Source: Acinetobacter lwoffii (GTDB lineage: Bacteria; Pseudomonadota; Gammaproteobacteria; Pseudomonadales; Moraxellaceae). Taken from it: a stretch of DNA of 64,000 nt. Below the pieces are notes generated by a model. It had not been told where the DNA came from, made no database searches, and saw nothing but the letters and a program-made list of their open reading frames with translations. The translations under genes and the position numbers were made by a program. Of this stretch, positions 48,301-52,994 are shown one piece after another; position 1 is the first letter of the stretch, and the number at the start of each line of letters is the position of its first letter. The stretch spans positions 124,001-188,000 of the forward strand of contig NZ_CP118963.1 of assembly GCF_029024105.1 (NCBI RefSeq), given 5' to 3'.

Positions 48301-51206
48301 TCCGTCCAGTCACTGATACCGTTGAGTTTGTCGATGATACACCTCCCATCACTGGCACTGGGGGAACGGCTTATTTTGACGCTCACGCTGGTCACTCTGG
48401 CTATGAATTAGACTTAGCCATCAGTAATACCGTCACTGTTCATTTGGATATTACCAAAGCCATTGATACCGATTCACATGATGCGTTAAACACCAGCGGT
48501 TCCAATGAACGTGACCATGACTATGCAGGTGGTGCAGGTGAGCATATTACGCGTATTGTGATTGCTGGTGTGCCTGATGGCGTAACGGTAAATGGCGCAA
48601 CTTTCCTAGGCGGTGGTCAATGGCAGATCAGTGCGACAGATGGCTTTACAGGTGTGATAAGCAAAGACGTGACGTTTACTGTGAATAGACCGATTCTTGA
48701 TGTGGATGGTCGGGACATTTACATGACTGTGTATACACAGGATAAGAATGCAGTGGAGTCCAATCCAGATGTCAGCACAGGTATCGCTACTGACACAGTG
48801 ACTGTGAATATCCGCACGGTGACTGGTGGCGGTACCACAGTGATATTGCCAACCCTTGATTTAAGTCCGCTTAATCCAACAGTATTGGAAGATGATTACA
48901 ATGACGCTGATGGTGATGGAGCTGGTTTCGCTCTGTCTAAAGCAGTGCAACTTGAGTCTGTCACCTTTGACCAAGGAGCGAGTAGCCCAGCCAGCTACGA
49001 CCTGACCGTGACCATACGCACTTATCCAGGGGATGACACTACATTCACAGGTGCAGGCATTAGTGGTCCAATTACAGTGATTGAAAATGCAGGTACGCCA
49101 CAAGAACAGGTCGTGACCTTGTGGATTGTGACGACAACTGTCACTGATGCCAATGCACAGTCGACATTGCAAGGTATCTTGGACGACATCAGAGTGCATA
49201 CCGCAGAACATGCGAATGGTAACATCAATAATCTGAATAGCACTGTACCTATCGATGTTTCTGCGGTGTTCAATAGCAGTGGTGTCGGGCGTGGTGATCG
49301 TGTTGGTGGTGCTACGGATTATGATAATGATAATCCTGTTGATGTAGCGGGTGCTGATGATGATGCAGGCATTGTGATCATCACGCCTGTGACTGACCCA
49401 GCTACCTTGACCGTTACTCAAACAGCGACCACCAATGAGGGCGGTACTATCCCAATCAGTATCACTGTATCGAATGAAGCCGATGAAGCAGGTGACTGGG
49501 ATATTGTAGATGGCACTGTCTACTTCCAATTGAGTGCTGGTACAAGTGCGGTGATTGCTGGTGAGTTGCAATATACCAATGGTACGCCTTTATCTACGGT
49601 TACTGACCCTGCTGGCCTACCATCTGGCACGTATTACTACATTACAGGTGCTACGCCAGATACATTGGTCAATCTGCAATATGTGATTGATGATGCTGCT
49701 GAATATGAAAGCGGTAGCTTTAACCTGAAGGCGTGGACGATTAACCAAGAGAATGGCAGTAATTTAGAGTTACTCTCTGATGGTACGACGACGCTGACGG
49801 TGAACAAGGTGAATACCCCACCAGACATTAGCATCGTGGCGACTAATAATGAACATGATGGTTCAGGTGCGATGGCAGTTGGTAGTATTCAGTTGGCAAT
49901 CACCAAAACCTTAATGCCTGCGGATGTGAATGAAAATCTATATTCTGCATTGATTCAGAATTTGCCAAATGGTTTCTTGGTGTACTACGGGGCAAATCAG
50001 AATTCGGCAACCTTGGCAACTAATGCAGGTGATGGTACGTGGTTAATTCCTGTTTCTGGCAATGATTTACCGCCGTACATCAGCATTAAGCCACCTGCGT
50101 ACTGGAGTGGAACATTGAGTAGTGTCAAGTTCTCGCTTGTGAGTGGTGAAGCGAGTTTACCAGCCAATGTCACAGATTTCCCATTTAACCTTATCGTGAC
50201 ACCAGTTGCGGATGGTATCTTCGCGCTTGCGCCAACTTATAGCTTCAGTAACGTTGGCAAACCAGTGTCCCTCAACTTGAATATAGGGATGGAAGACCCT
50301 GCATTGATTGTGGTTGGTGCGCCTGATGGCAATCGTGAGTTGACACGGTTGATATTTACTGGCATTCAAGATGGGGCTAATGCGGTATTCCTCGCCAACA
50401 ATGCCATGATTAATCCATCACGGATTACTTACAATGCAGGTACGCATACCATTGAGGGCTTGACCCAATCAGAGCTGGATACACTGCAAATCTTGCACAC
50501 GCCAACATCTGGACTTGATCCGATTACTGTTAATGCACAAACTTATGAAGTGGATGTAGATACAGGTGCGATTATTGATACCAGTGGTTTGTTTGGTGTG
50601 CAGAACTTTAATCTGAATGTGATAGGCACTACTGCAATAATTACAGATACCAGTTCTGGTTCGCCAGCCACTCCGACAGCAGGTAATGATGACCTCACAG
50701 GTTCAAGCAGCAATGACTATATCAATGCTGATGCAGGTAATGACATCATTTTTGGTGCTGACGGTGAGGATAGTCTAGTCGGTGGTTTAGGCAATGACGA
50801 GCTGCATGGTGGCAATGACAAAGACATTCTGTTGGGTGGTGCTGGTAATGACTATCTGTATGGTGATGCTGCTAATGACATTCTGCATGGTGGCATAGGC
50901 AATGACCTTCTGTTTGGTGGCACAGGCGCAGACTTGTTTGTCTGGGGTACAGGTGATAATGACAATAGTACAGATGTCATCAAAGACTTTGTTCAAGCTG
51001 ATGATGTGGTTGATGTGAGTGGGTTGCTGGATCAACTGGGTTGGGATGGTGAGGCAGGTACTCTGTCCAATTATATTGATTTCACATCAGGTACAGACAC
51101 AAACTTAGTAGTCGGCAATGGTGCGAATACTGTCACGATTGTGATTGAAAACAATACATGGGCTAGCCTCAATGACATGATTACTAATAATCAACTGATT
51201 GTTTAA
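30399..51206 (+). CDS. Giant LapA-like RTX adhesin secreted by a type I system (6,935 aa)
   Basis: Domains in order: residues 1-~110 resemble a LapA-type retention module (TTVKVISVDGDVWHFSN, LILKKGAKLQAKDVL, VVLQLSNGRVVEI); ~208-413 two 103-residue Ig/cadherin-like units (AVNDSYTTPHNTPV); ~415-1080 three VCBS-like 263-residue units; 1084-3393 fourteen near-identical 165-residue DUF5801-like units (DDGPSVSVGS...); 3394-~4540 further diverged units (VDET, DKDGD, RDDAPT); ~4690-6760 many Ig/cadherin-like domains; ~6765-6860 RTX nonapeptides such as GGLGNDELHGG and GGAGNDYLYG; then a type I secretion signal region. Such proteins anchor cells to surfaces and build biofilm; calcium stiffens the repeats. 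The three secretion genes follow. Unlike classical LapA, no di-alanine LapG site is seen in the first 220 residues. The frame is open over all 20.8 kb. Confidence 0.92.
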   Translation: MNTTVKVISVDGDVWHFSNTNKKLILKKGAKLQAKDVLHLSEESNVVLQLSNGRVVEIHGKDLTNNGGNFSLSSLLGESNSDIDKIVNFAKSFQQMNDTEQQNDVVRLDDGRVFKKEGKDYVEIAGESFEGDPDVTQGGHRFVQLTRAGETSVADGINPLMLNRVVDNIPPLGIEYPASLSVIKPFEHGLGGGSWMPLSVSTLTGNTPPVAVNDSYTTPHNTPVTLSPLQGDTDPENDALSITSINGVTLTPGTAQSIPVTNGVVTVAADGTITFTPNTGFVGQVSFSYTISDEHGGSSTATETITITNTAPAAVNDNYTTPHNTPVTLSPLQGDTDPENDALSITSINGVTLTPGTAQSIPVTNGVVTVAADGTITFTPNTGFVGQVSFPYTISDGHGGTSQAIETITITNTAPELTSGSARVSEEGLVGGLADSNGDDLTNSRIFNGSLVGADVDSDAVLTYAFTGVPSEALTSNGVAVVWTLVSATEVVGTASGIPVVSVILDSATGDYTVTLNKAVDHADMTQEDILDFSIPTSVTDNHGASATSTLNVIVEDDSPVAVDDTAAIAEDDVSTTGNVLTNDTTGGDGYADIATAVTEVAGNPADVGQPVSLNHGDITLDSNGAYSYSLNNLDPAVQALALGETLTETISYTMIDADGDESQATLTITITGTNDAPTLLAGSARVSEEGLVDGLADSNGNDLTNSRIFNGSLVGADVDSDAVLTYAFTGVPSEALTSNGVAVVWTLVSATEVVGRANGIPVVSVILDSATGDYTVTLDKAVDHADITQEDILEFTIPTSVTDNHGASATSTLNVIVEDDSPVAVDDSAAINEDDIDVTGNVLTNDTTGGDGYADIATAVTEVAGNPADVGQPVSLNHGEITLDSNGDYTYTLDNGDTAVQALALGETLTETISYTMIDADGDESQATLTITITGTNDAPTLLAGSARVSEEGLVDGLADSNGNDLTNSRIFNGSLVGADVDSDAVLTYAFTGVPSDVLTSNGVAVIWTLVSATEVVGRANGIPVVSVVLDSATGDYIVTLDGAVDHADNSVEDILEFTIPTSVTDNHGATAASTLNVIVEDDGPSVSVGSTAATLTVDETAYGVDATASYSDAFTHAFGADTAAVTNSLVYSLSTTVGSDSGLVDTVTGENIYLFQDVNGDIIGLVGAAGVADPAGAEAFRVSVDATNADVTLNQSRAIVHADTADHNDASALISSAITLTATATDKDGDTASADLDIEGTLSFLDDGPSVSVGSTAATLTVDETAYGVDATASYSDAFTHAFGADTAAVINSLVYSLSTTVGSDSGLVDTVTGENIYLFQDVNGDIIGLVGAAGVADPAGAEAFRVSVDATNADVTLNQSRAIVHADTADHNDASALISSAITLTATATDKDGDTASADLDIEGTLSFLDDGPSVSVGSTAATLTVDETAYGVDATASYSDAFTHAFGADTAAVTNSLVYSLSTTVGSDSGLVDTVTGENIYLFQDVNGDIIGLVGAAGVADPAGAEAFRVSVDATNADVTLNQSRAIVHADTADHNDASALISSAITLTATATDKDGDTASADLDIEGTLSFLDDGPSVSVGSTAATLTVDETAYGVDATASYSDAFTHAFGADTAAVTNSLVYSLSTTVGSDSGLVDTVTGENIYLFQDVNGDIIGLVGAAGVADPAGAEAFRVSVDATNADVTLNQSRAIVHADTADHNDASALISSAITLTATATDKDGDTASADLDIEDTLSFLDDGPSVSVGSTAATLTVDETAYGVDATASYSDAFTHAFGADTAAVTNSLVYSLSTTVGSDSGLVDTVTGENIYLFQDVNGDIIGLVGAAGVADPAGAEAFRVSVDATNADVTLNQSRAIVHADTADHNDASALISSAITLTATATDKDGDTASADLDIEGTLSFLDDGPSVSVGSTAATLTVDETAYGVDATASYSDAFTHAFGADTAAVTNSLVYSLSTTVGSDSGLVDTVTGENIYLFQDVNGDIIGLVGAAGVADPAGAEAFRVSVDATNADVTLNQSRAIVHADTADHNDASALISSAITLTATATDKDGDTASADLDIEGTLSFLDDGPSVSVGSTAATLTVDETAYGVDATASYSDAFTHAFGADTAAVTNSLVYSLSTTVGSDSGLVDTVTGENIYLFQDVNGDIIGLVGAAGVADPAGAEAFRVSVDATNADVTLNQSRAIVHADTADHNDASALISSAITLTATATDKDGDTASADLDIEDTLSFLDDGPSVSVGSTAATLTVDETAYGVDATASYSDAFTHAFGADTAAVTNSLVYSLSTTVGSDSGLVDTVTGENIYLFQDVNGDIIGLVGAAGVADPAGAEAFRVSVDATNADVTLNQSRAIVHADTADHNDASALISSAITLTATATDKDGDTASADLDIEGTLSFLDDGPSVSVGSTAATLTVDETAYGVDATASYSDAFTHAFGADTAAVTNSLVYSLSTTVGSDSGLVDTVTGENIYLFQDVNGDIIGLVGAAGVADPAGAEAFRVSVDATNADVTLNQSRAIVHADTADHNDASALISSAITLTATATDKDGDTASADLDIEGTLSFLDDGPSVSVGSTAATLTVDETAYGVDATASYSDAFTHAFGADTAAVTNSLVYSLSTTVGSDSGLVDTVTGENIYLFQDVNGDIIGLVGAAGVADPAGAEAFRVSVDATNADVTLNQSRAIVHADTADHNDASALISSAITLTATATDKDGDTASADLDIEGTLSFLDDGPSVSVGSTAATLTVDETAYGVDATASYSDAFTHAFGADTAAVTNSLVYSLSTTVGSDSGLVDTVTGENIYLFQDVNGDIIGLVGAAGVADPAGAEAFRVSVDATNADVTLNQSRAIVHADTADHNDASALISSAITLTATATDKDGDTASADLDIEDTLSFLDDGPSVSVGSTAATLTVDETAYGVDATASYSDAFTHAFGADTAAVTNSLVYSLSTTVGSDSGLVDTVTGENIYLFQDVNGDIIGLVGAAGVADPAGAEAFRVSVDATNADVTLNQSRAIVHADTADHNDASALISSAITLTATATDKDGDTASADLDIEGTLSFLDDGPSVSVGSTAATLTVDETAYGVDATASYSDAFTHAFGADTAAVTNSLVYSLSTTVGSDSGLVDTVTGENIYLFQDVNGDIIGLVGAAGVADPAGAEAFRVSVDATNADVTLNQSRAIVHADTADHNDASALISSAITLTATATDKDGDTASADLDIEGTLSFLDDGPSVSVGSTAATLTVDETAYGVDATASYSDAFTHAFGADTAAVTNSLVYSLSTTVGSDSGLVDTVTGENIYLFQDVNGDIIGLVGAAGVADPAGAEAFRVSVDATNADVTLNQSRAIVHADTADHNDASALISSAITLTATATDKDGDTASADLDIEGTLSFLDDGPSVTTNAVLTVLEVDETVLTTNDSENFASAFTVNTYGADGQALSNALVYSLGISSVGAVSGVIDVATGQAVYLYALVTGEVVGLVGAGGFADPLGAEAFRISVNAATGQVDLDQVRALQHPNPAQPNELINLTTNAVTLIATATDKDGDSAFASISLGDKVGFRDDVPTIVTTGAVINVEVDETTLLTNQTENFSTAFNINYRADGAGTTVYSLTASSVGAVSGVIDVATGQAVYLYQEGADIVGRVGSAGAPDAGGAEAFRISVNAGTGEVTLDQVRALEHPNSAQPNELINLTTNAVTLTATVTDKDGDSATASISLGDKVGFRDDAPTVAVVATTTNLLVDETSLASNATQDFSTSFNVNYRADGAGTTVYSLGISGAGVPSGVVDVATGQGVYLFLESGSVVGRVGSGGVADVNGAIAFNITIVSSTGAVTLDQLRALSHPDGSDDNDIVSLTAAAVTLTATVTDKDGDSATASISLGDKVGFRDDAPTVAVVATTTNLLVDETSLASNATQDFSTSFNVNYRADGAGTTVYSLGISGAGVPSGVVDVATGESVYLFLESGSVVGRVGSGGVADAGGATAFNISVNAATGAVTLDQVRALEHPNSAQPNELINLTTSAVSLTATVTDRDGDTASASISLGDKVGFRDDAPTITPTGVVVTLEVDETTLATDHTQNFSTAFNTNYRADGSGTTVYSLGVLGDGVPSGVVDIATGESVYLFLESGSVVGRVGSGGVADTGGAVAFNIHVNATSGAVTLDQVRALEHPNSAQPNELINLTTNAVTLTATVTDKDGDSATASISLGDKVGFRDDAPTVAVVGTTTNLLVDETTLSGNDTENFSTAFTVNYGADNAGTTAYSLSVLSEGANSGVVDIATGQAIWLYSEFGGVVGRVGSGGVANSSGAIAFNITVDSSTGAVTLDQVRALQHPDASNPNELINLTNDTVILTATATDKDGDQNSASLNIGNRIGFLDDAPTISSNPGVLGTVQVDETVLQSNATVSATDVDFVTNVFTPNYRADGAATTNPLVYSLQIASDGVNSGLVDTATGQAILLYKVGNDVVGHVGNSSGAEAFRMSLTGDAMTLTQSRAVVHPTTGASHNEPVGLVNGALFVRAVATDKDGDNVQTQVDVGSRFTFLDDGPAFISASPAPTVDEADLPLGSSPNAPALTVNGSLNVNFGMDTGAATSRDVRFTIATQTALEAWADSNSNPNLTASISPDGHTLTALNNGNPAFTVTLAVAANGAVTYVFTLQGPLTHLNVSDLTLPFNDLQIIDGDGDTTIGNFSVIVLDDEPPVPDPKVLIVNEDLTNDGGFGHGAPDSNTFNTNADATSSNTFVDMQGASAGTAATLETGVTVYVNGVAQTVDAYRTENGYAVVETNGQITYYPDPDFSGVDNFAYTTTTDQGPKTYTVDVTVRPITNDVPTIAHDGETNATHPHFVYTLEDTDVLLGLKAPVITDPTDQNGATTGDHPERLGAITLTLSGAGAVTGTELLNGATALIPTVANGSVFTVVIVDSSGSTTPSTSYHHAGVPSGAANINYLTIAEYEAITVSPALHRHENFNVNVSVTEYEVNDSGLIVSTPDNGTNGNTATQNIFVSVEAVTDDAQLIFNTAAALPINVDAVTYGGAGGNTAATVTIKEETRFNVKDILSAQFADLDDTEIRSITITNTTGQNIVVNGSTLVNGASVTVNDNAGGAGQTGGIGSFPNIRIGAAGNFSGDLNNIILTINAQDYDADGYYHDHDNNSGTPLVFAPANPATLGVPEADTHDADPLVNNNTVVLNLRVTPVAGDVAAGNVSTAEDTAVAFLQHVRVTDTGTGDERINSVSFTVPTDWKVIAPAPSSGWSTTGDGLTGIYTITFDNSLTRAQREVVLDSFMIQPPAHSSKDLPAADFQVSINSTDTNTVNASLVSDTATRNIGIRITVTPTAEALALTGNATITGSTTDYYATAADNPANWTAMNTDINAANGGLTPDLSMNGNFSYVTNGFEDTWFALNTVGFDFKAPWRNEDGVGSGGANGNKENTFAVLTAYEVVRDAGGIITGLNPIAGEFRHSGSTAFASEVAIQFLDSVEFKGPEGFSGEVFIKVQARTKDYDEETNAEVIQDSGVAWLKDILLEPVADAVTLRVRIREVMDEDTSRALTIRTQTTDLDGSETFNIRIQGIPEGSKIEFNGHVYYTLNNSTWINGGDKLVDQGGGLYTLELHGLPQGTINPIFTPPKDSNTNGLDINLTVEAVSVDTITISGGPNAGTYTQTNPVTSTQTIAISVIGVPDAPLVTIVGGQTWVENNLDEHNGGINSAAANGDPNVIDLSNFITAATVGETNPLNPSVNSETLTLRITNLPEGFSLVDAATGNPITTLGGSGDARVWVLTPAQIVTTQIKTPVNFSGTENFTVEPVVTENDGRATKFGPPQFAEFHVTPSPEATLNLQSDVWEDEIGGNIGRIDLSTVIQNGDNVNEQIYAVRILESDVTARNLILYSDAGGMNALMAVGGYYYIAYANLGSLYVRSPANYSGDINLNMDYIVRDTSSDGTTGPTYTGPTTAGVTTVPPILGSDWVAGNFNSITHTLHFRPVTDTVEFVDDTPPITGTGGTAYFDAHAGHSGYELDLAISNTVTVHLDITKAIDTDSHDALNTSGSNERDHDYAGGAGEHITRIVIAGVPDGVTVNGATFLGGGQWQISATDGFTGVISKDVTFTVNRPILDVDGRDIYMTVYTQDKNAVESNPDVSTGIATDTVTVNIRTVTGGGTTVILPTLDLSPLNPTVLEDDYNDADGDGAGFALSKAVQLESVTFDQGASSPASYDLTVTIRTYPGDDTTFTGAGISGPITVIENAGTPQEQVVTLWIVTTTVTDANAQSTLQGILDDIRVHTAEHANGNINNLNSTVPIDVSAVFNSSGVGRGDRVGGATDYDNDNPVDVAGADDDAGIVIITPVTDPATLTVTQTATTNEGGTIPISITVSNEADEAGDWDIVDGTVYFQLSAGTSAVIAGELQYTNGTPLSTVTDPAGLPSGTYYYITGATPDTLVNLQYVIDDAAEYESGSFNLKAWTINQENGSNLELLSDGTTTLTVNKVNTPPDISIVATNNEHDGSGAMAVGSIQLAITKTLMPADVNENLYSALIQNLPNGFLVYYGANQNSATLATNAGDGTWLIPVSGNDLPPYISIKPPAYWSGTLSSVKFSLVSGEASLPANVTDFPFNLIVTPVADGIFALAPTYSFSNVGKPVSLNLNIGMEDPALIVVGAPDGNRELTRLIFTGIQDGANAVFLANNAMINPSRITYNAGTHTIEGLTQSELDTLQILHTPTSGLDPITVNAQTYEVDVDTGAIIDTSGLFGVQNFNLNVIGTTAIITDTSSGSPATPTAGNDDLTGSSSNDYINADAGNDIIFGADGEDSLVGGLGNDELHGGNDKDILLGGAGNDYLYGDAANDILHGGIGNDLLFGGTGADLFVWGTGDNDNSTDVIKDFVQADDVVDVSGLLDQLGWDGEAGTLSNYIDFTSGTDTNLVVGNGANTVTIVIENNTWASLNDMITNNQLIV
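31020..31640 (+). repeat. Two tandem 309-bp (103-aa) Ig/cadherin-like units in the adhesin
   Basis: The segment CGCCGCACAACACTCCAGTG recurs with a 309-base period (31051 and 31360). Most of the unit is identical between copies; differences cluster at the joins (SFSYTISDEHGG against SFPYTISDGHGG). Confidence 0.8.
31650..33640 (+). repeat. Tandem 789-bp (263-aa) VCBS-like units in the adhesin, about 2.5 copies
   Basis: The pattern beginning SARVSEEGLV recurs every 789 bases, each copy holding NGSLVGADVDSDAVLTYAF, SVTDNHGA and, in the first two, GNVLTNDTTGGDGYAD and TITITGTNDAPT. The third copy ends early and joins the 495-base array through EDDGPSVSV. The copies are largely identical with scattered changes, so they are older than the 495-base array. 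Confidence 0.85.
33648..40577 (+). repeat. 14 x 495-bp near-identical tandem repeat in the adhesin
   Basis: Fourteen units of exactly 495 bases, each beginning GACGGCCCAAGCGTCAGCG, encode 165-residue domains. Only two kinds of difference were noticed between units: C to T at 34276 in unit 2 (Thr to Ile) and G to A at 35608, 37093 and 39073 in units 4, 7 and 11 (Gly to Asp in IEGTLSF). The units are clearly more GC-rich than the flanking island. Such an array is prone to change in copy number. Confidence 0.95.
40578..44010 (+). repeat. About seven diverged ~490-bp repeat units following the identical array
   Basis: Units recur at about 485-500 bases, each with VDET near the start, a YSL.. segment, SGVVD(I/V)ATG, VGRVGSGG, a TLDQVRAL.HP segment and DKDGD..S(A)SISLGDKVGFRDD at the end. 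They are homologous to the 495-base units but differ at many codons. Pairs such as 41566-42052 and 42052-42540 share long identical stretches, so partial homogenisation has occurred. Confidence 0.8.
50690..50960 (+). other. RTX nonapeptide repeat block and type I secretion signal of the adhesin
   Basis: Encoded repeats include AGNDDLTGSS, GGLGNDELHG, GGAGNDYLYG, GGIGNDLLFG and GGTGADLFVW, which follow the GGxGxDxUx calcium-binding pattern. The 80 residues after them (DVIKDFVQADDVVDVSGLL and onward) match the C-terminal targeting region seen in type I secreted RTX adhesins. Folding after export in the presence of calcium is expected. Confidence 0.85.
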
Positions 51207-51226
51207 CGAACTGAAAAGGGTTTGAT

Positions 51227-51276
51227 CTGATTAATGGCTGAACGTTCTTTGTGGTTTAGTTCAGTGATTAATCAGG
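51227..51276 (+). terminator. Hairpin between the adhesin and tolC-like gene
   Basis: CTGATTAAT and, about 32 bases later, ATTAATCAG form a 9-base stem extended by CTGAAC/GTTCAG. No T-run follows, so it may attenuate rather than stop transcription, reducing the level of secretion mRNA relative to the adhesin. The rest of 51277-51424 is AT-rich and includes the inverted repeat GGCTTGTT/AACAAGCC (51354-51385). Confidence 0.5.
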
Positions 51277-51424
51277 CAGCCGATCAGCGAGTAAACAAAA
51301 AGAGGAAACGAATTTTGTCATCACTGGACGGTTGCCAAGATCAAAAAAATTGACAACGGCTTGTTCATTTAAAAGCAACAAGCCAAATAGGTAATAATTA
51401 CGAAGTAAAATACAGGGGAAACAT

Positions 51425-52828
51425 GTGATTAAACGTAACGCTTCTGCGCTCAATAAAATAACCGTACTGGCTGGTTTATTCAGTGCGGTTATGTTGAATA
51501 CTGCCTCGGCAGCCGATTTGACTTCGGTGACCAAAACTGCGATTGAAAATAATCCAGAAGTACAAACTCAATGGTTTAGCTTCCTTGAAGCAACAGCAAA
51601 TCAAAAACAAGCACGTGCTGGCTATTTACCATCGTTAGATTTGAACGCAGCCTATGGCAAAGGCAATCGTGAATTCGATGGCGATCGTGGTTGGTTCAAT
51701 CAAGGTCAGGCAGAAATTGCGTTAACGCAAGTGTTGTTCGATGGTTTTCGTATTAAAAGCAAAGTTGAACAAGGCGATTATGCTGCGTTAAAACGTTATT
51801 ATGACTTGAATGCAGGTATTGAACAAAAAGCACTTGAAGCGACTCAAGCGTATTTAGATGTACAGCGTTATCGTGAATTGGTTAGATTTGCAGAAGGAAA
51901 TTTTGCCAATCACCAGCGCGTTTATAATCAAGTATTACAACGGACCAACCAAGGTGTAGGCAATAAAGCAGATTTGTCACAAATTTCAGGTCGTTTATCG
52001 CTTGCTCAAACCAACTTGATGACAGAACAAGCCAATTTAAATGATGTATCTGCACGTTTTGCACGAATTGTTGGGGTTGAGCCAAGTAATAATCTTTCGC
52101 CAGTAAGTATTAATGCAGCACTTCCGAACAGTGCACAAGAAGTGATTGCTTCTGCTTATAACAATAACAACAGCCTAAAAGCGGCGTTAAGCGAAATGCA
52201 ATATGCACGTGCGAGTGCGCAAGAGTTTAAAGCCAATATGTACCCAAAACTTTCATTTGTGGCGCGTACAGGTTTATATCAAAACCGTAACAGTTTTGAT
52301 GAGCGTAGCAATCCCGATAATGATAAATATGGGCAAGATAGCGCAGTTGAGTTAAGACTCAATTATAATATATTTAATGGTTTTGCTGATAGAGCAGCCA
52401 TGAATGCTGCCAATGCACGTGTTTTACAATCCGATGATTTGAAAAACAAAGCATGTGTCGATATTCGCCAAACTTCAGCCGTGGCTTATAACAATGTCAA
52501 TAACTATAGCAACCAGTTGCAATGGTTACAGCGTCATCGTGATGAATCTGCATCCGTTGTAAAAGCTTATAATGATCAGTTTGATATTGGTCGTCGTACT
52601 TTGCTTGATGTACTTGATTCAGAAAATGAAGCCTTTCAGGCCAATCGTGCTTATGTCAGTGCGCAATATGATTTGAAAATTGCACAATTCCAAACACTGT
52701 ATAGCATGGGTCAATTATTGCCTGCGCTCGGTATTCAACGTGATAATTTACCAGAAGTATCAGAAGTAAGTAAACGTGAACTGAATGCAGCAAATGTATG
52801 TACAGCGGCAAATGCACAAGCTGAATAA
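51425..52828 (+). CDS. TolC-family outer-membrane channel of the adhesin secretion system (LapE-like)
   Basis: A 467-residue outer-membrane efflux protein. A signal peptide covers about residues 1-30 (ending NTASAAD). Two repeated helical hairpin regions follow, with NNPEVQTQWFSFLEATAN near the start and the typical ARAGYLPSLDLNAAYG, TQVLFDGFRI and LRLNYNIFNGF segments. The GTG start (51425) is used because the preceding ATG runs into a stop at once; GGGGAA lies just upstream. It lies between the adhesin and the ABC/HlyD genes, so it is the channel of that type I system. A terminator follows. Confidence 0.92.
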   Translation: MIKRNASALNKITVLAGLFSAVMLNTASAADLTSVTKTAIENNPEVQTQWFSFLEATANQKQARAGYLPSLDLNAAYGKGNREFDGDRGWFNQGQAEIALTQVLFDGFRIKSKVEQGDYAALKRYYDLNAGIEQKALEATQAYLDVQRYRELVRFAEGNFANHQRVYNQVLQRTNQGVGNKADLSQISGRLSLAQTNLMTEQANLNDVSARFARIVGVEPSNNLSPVSINAALPNSAQEVIASAYNNNNSLKAALSEMQYARASAQEFKANMYPKLSFVARTGLYQNRNSFDERSNPDNDKYGQDSAVELRLNYNIFNGFADRAAMNAANARVLQSDDLKNKACVDIRQTSAVAYNNVNNYSNQLQWLQRHRDESASVVKAYNDQFDIGRRTLLDVLDSENEAFQANRAYVSAQYDLKIAQFQTLYSMGQLLPALGIQRDNLPEVSEVSKRELNAANVCTAANAQAE

Positions 52829-52852
52829 TTTTTTAATCAGTTAAAATAAAAT

Positions 52853-52876
52853 AGGGTGCTGTTGCACCCTGTTTTT
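52853..52876 (+). terminator. Terminator after the TolC-like gene
   Basis: Stem AGGGTGC / GCACCCT (52853-52859 and 52864-52870) with a TGTT loop and a following GTTTTTA tract. It separates the channel gene from the ABC transporter gene 118 bases further on. Confidence 0.85.
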
Positions 52877-52994
52877 ATAGATGCTCCAACTCTTTTGGGT
52901 AAGGTGAATTTACAATTATTCTATTAACTCAATGATATAACTCTGAGTTTAGGAATAATGAACCTTTTATGCTTGTTTGATTCATGGTGAATAA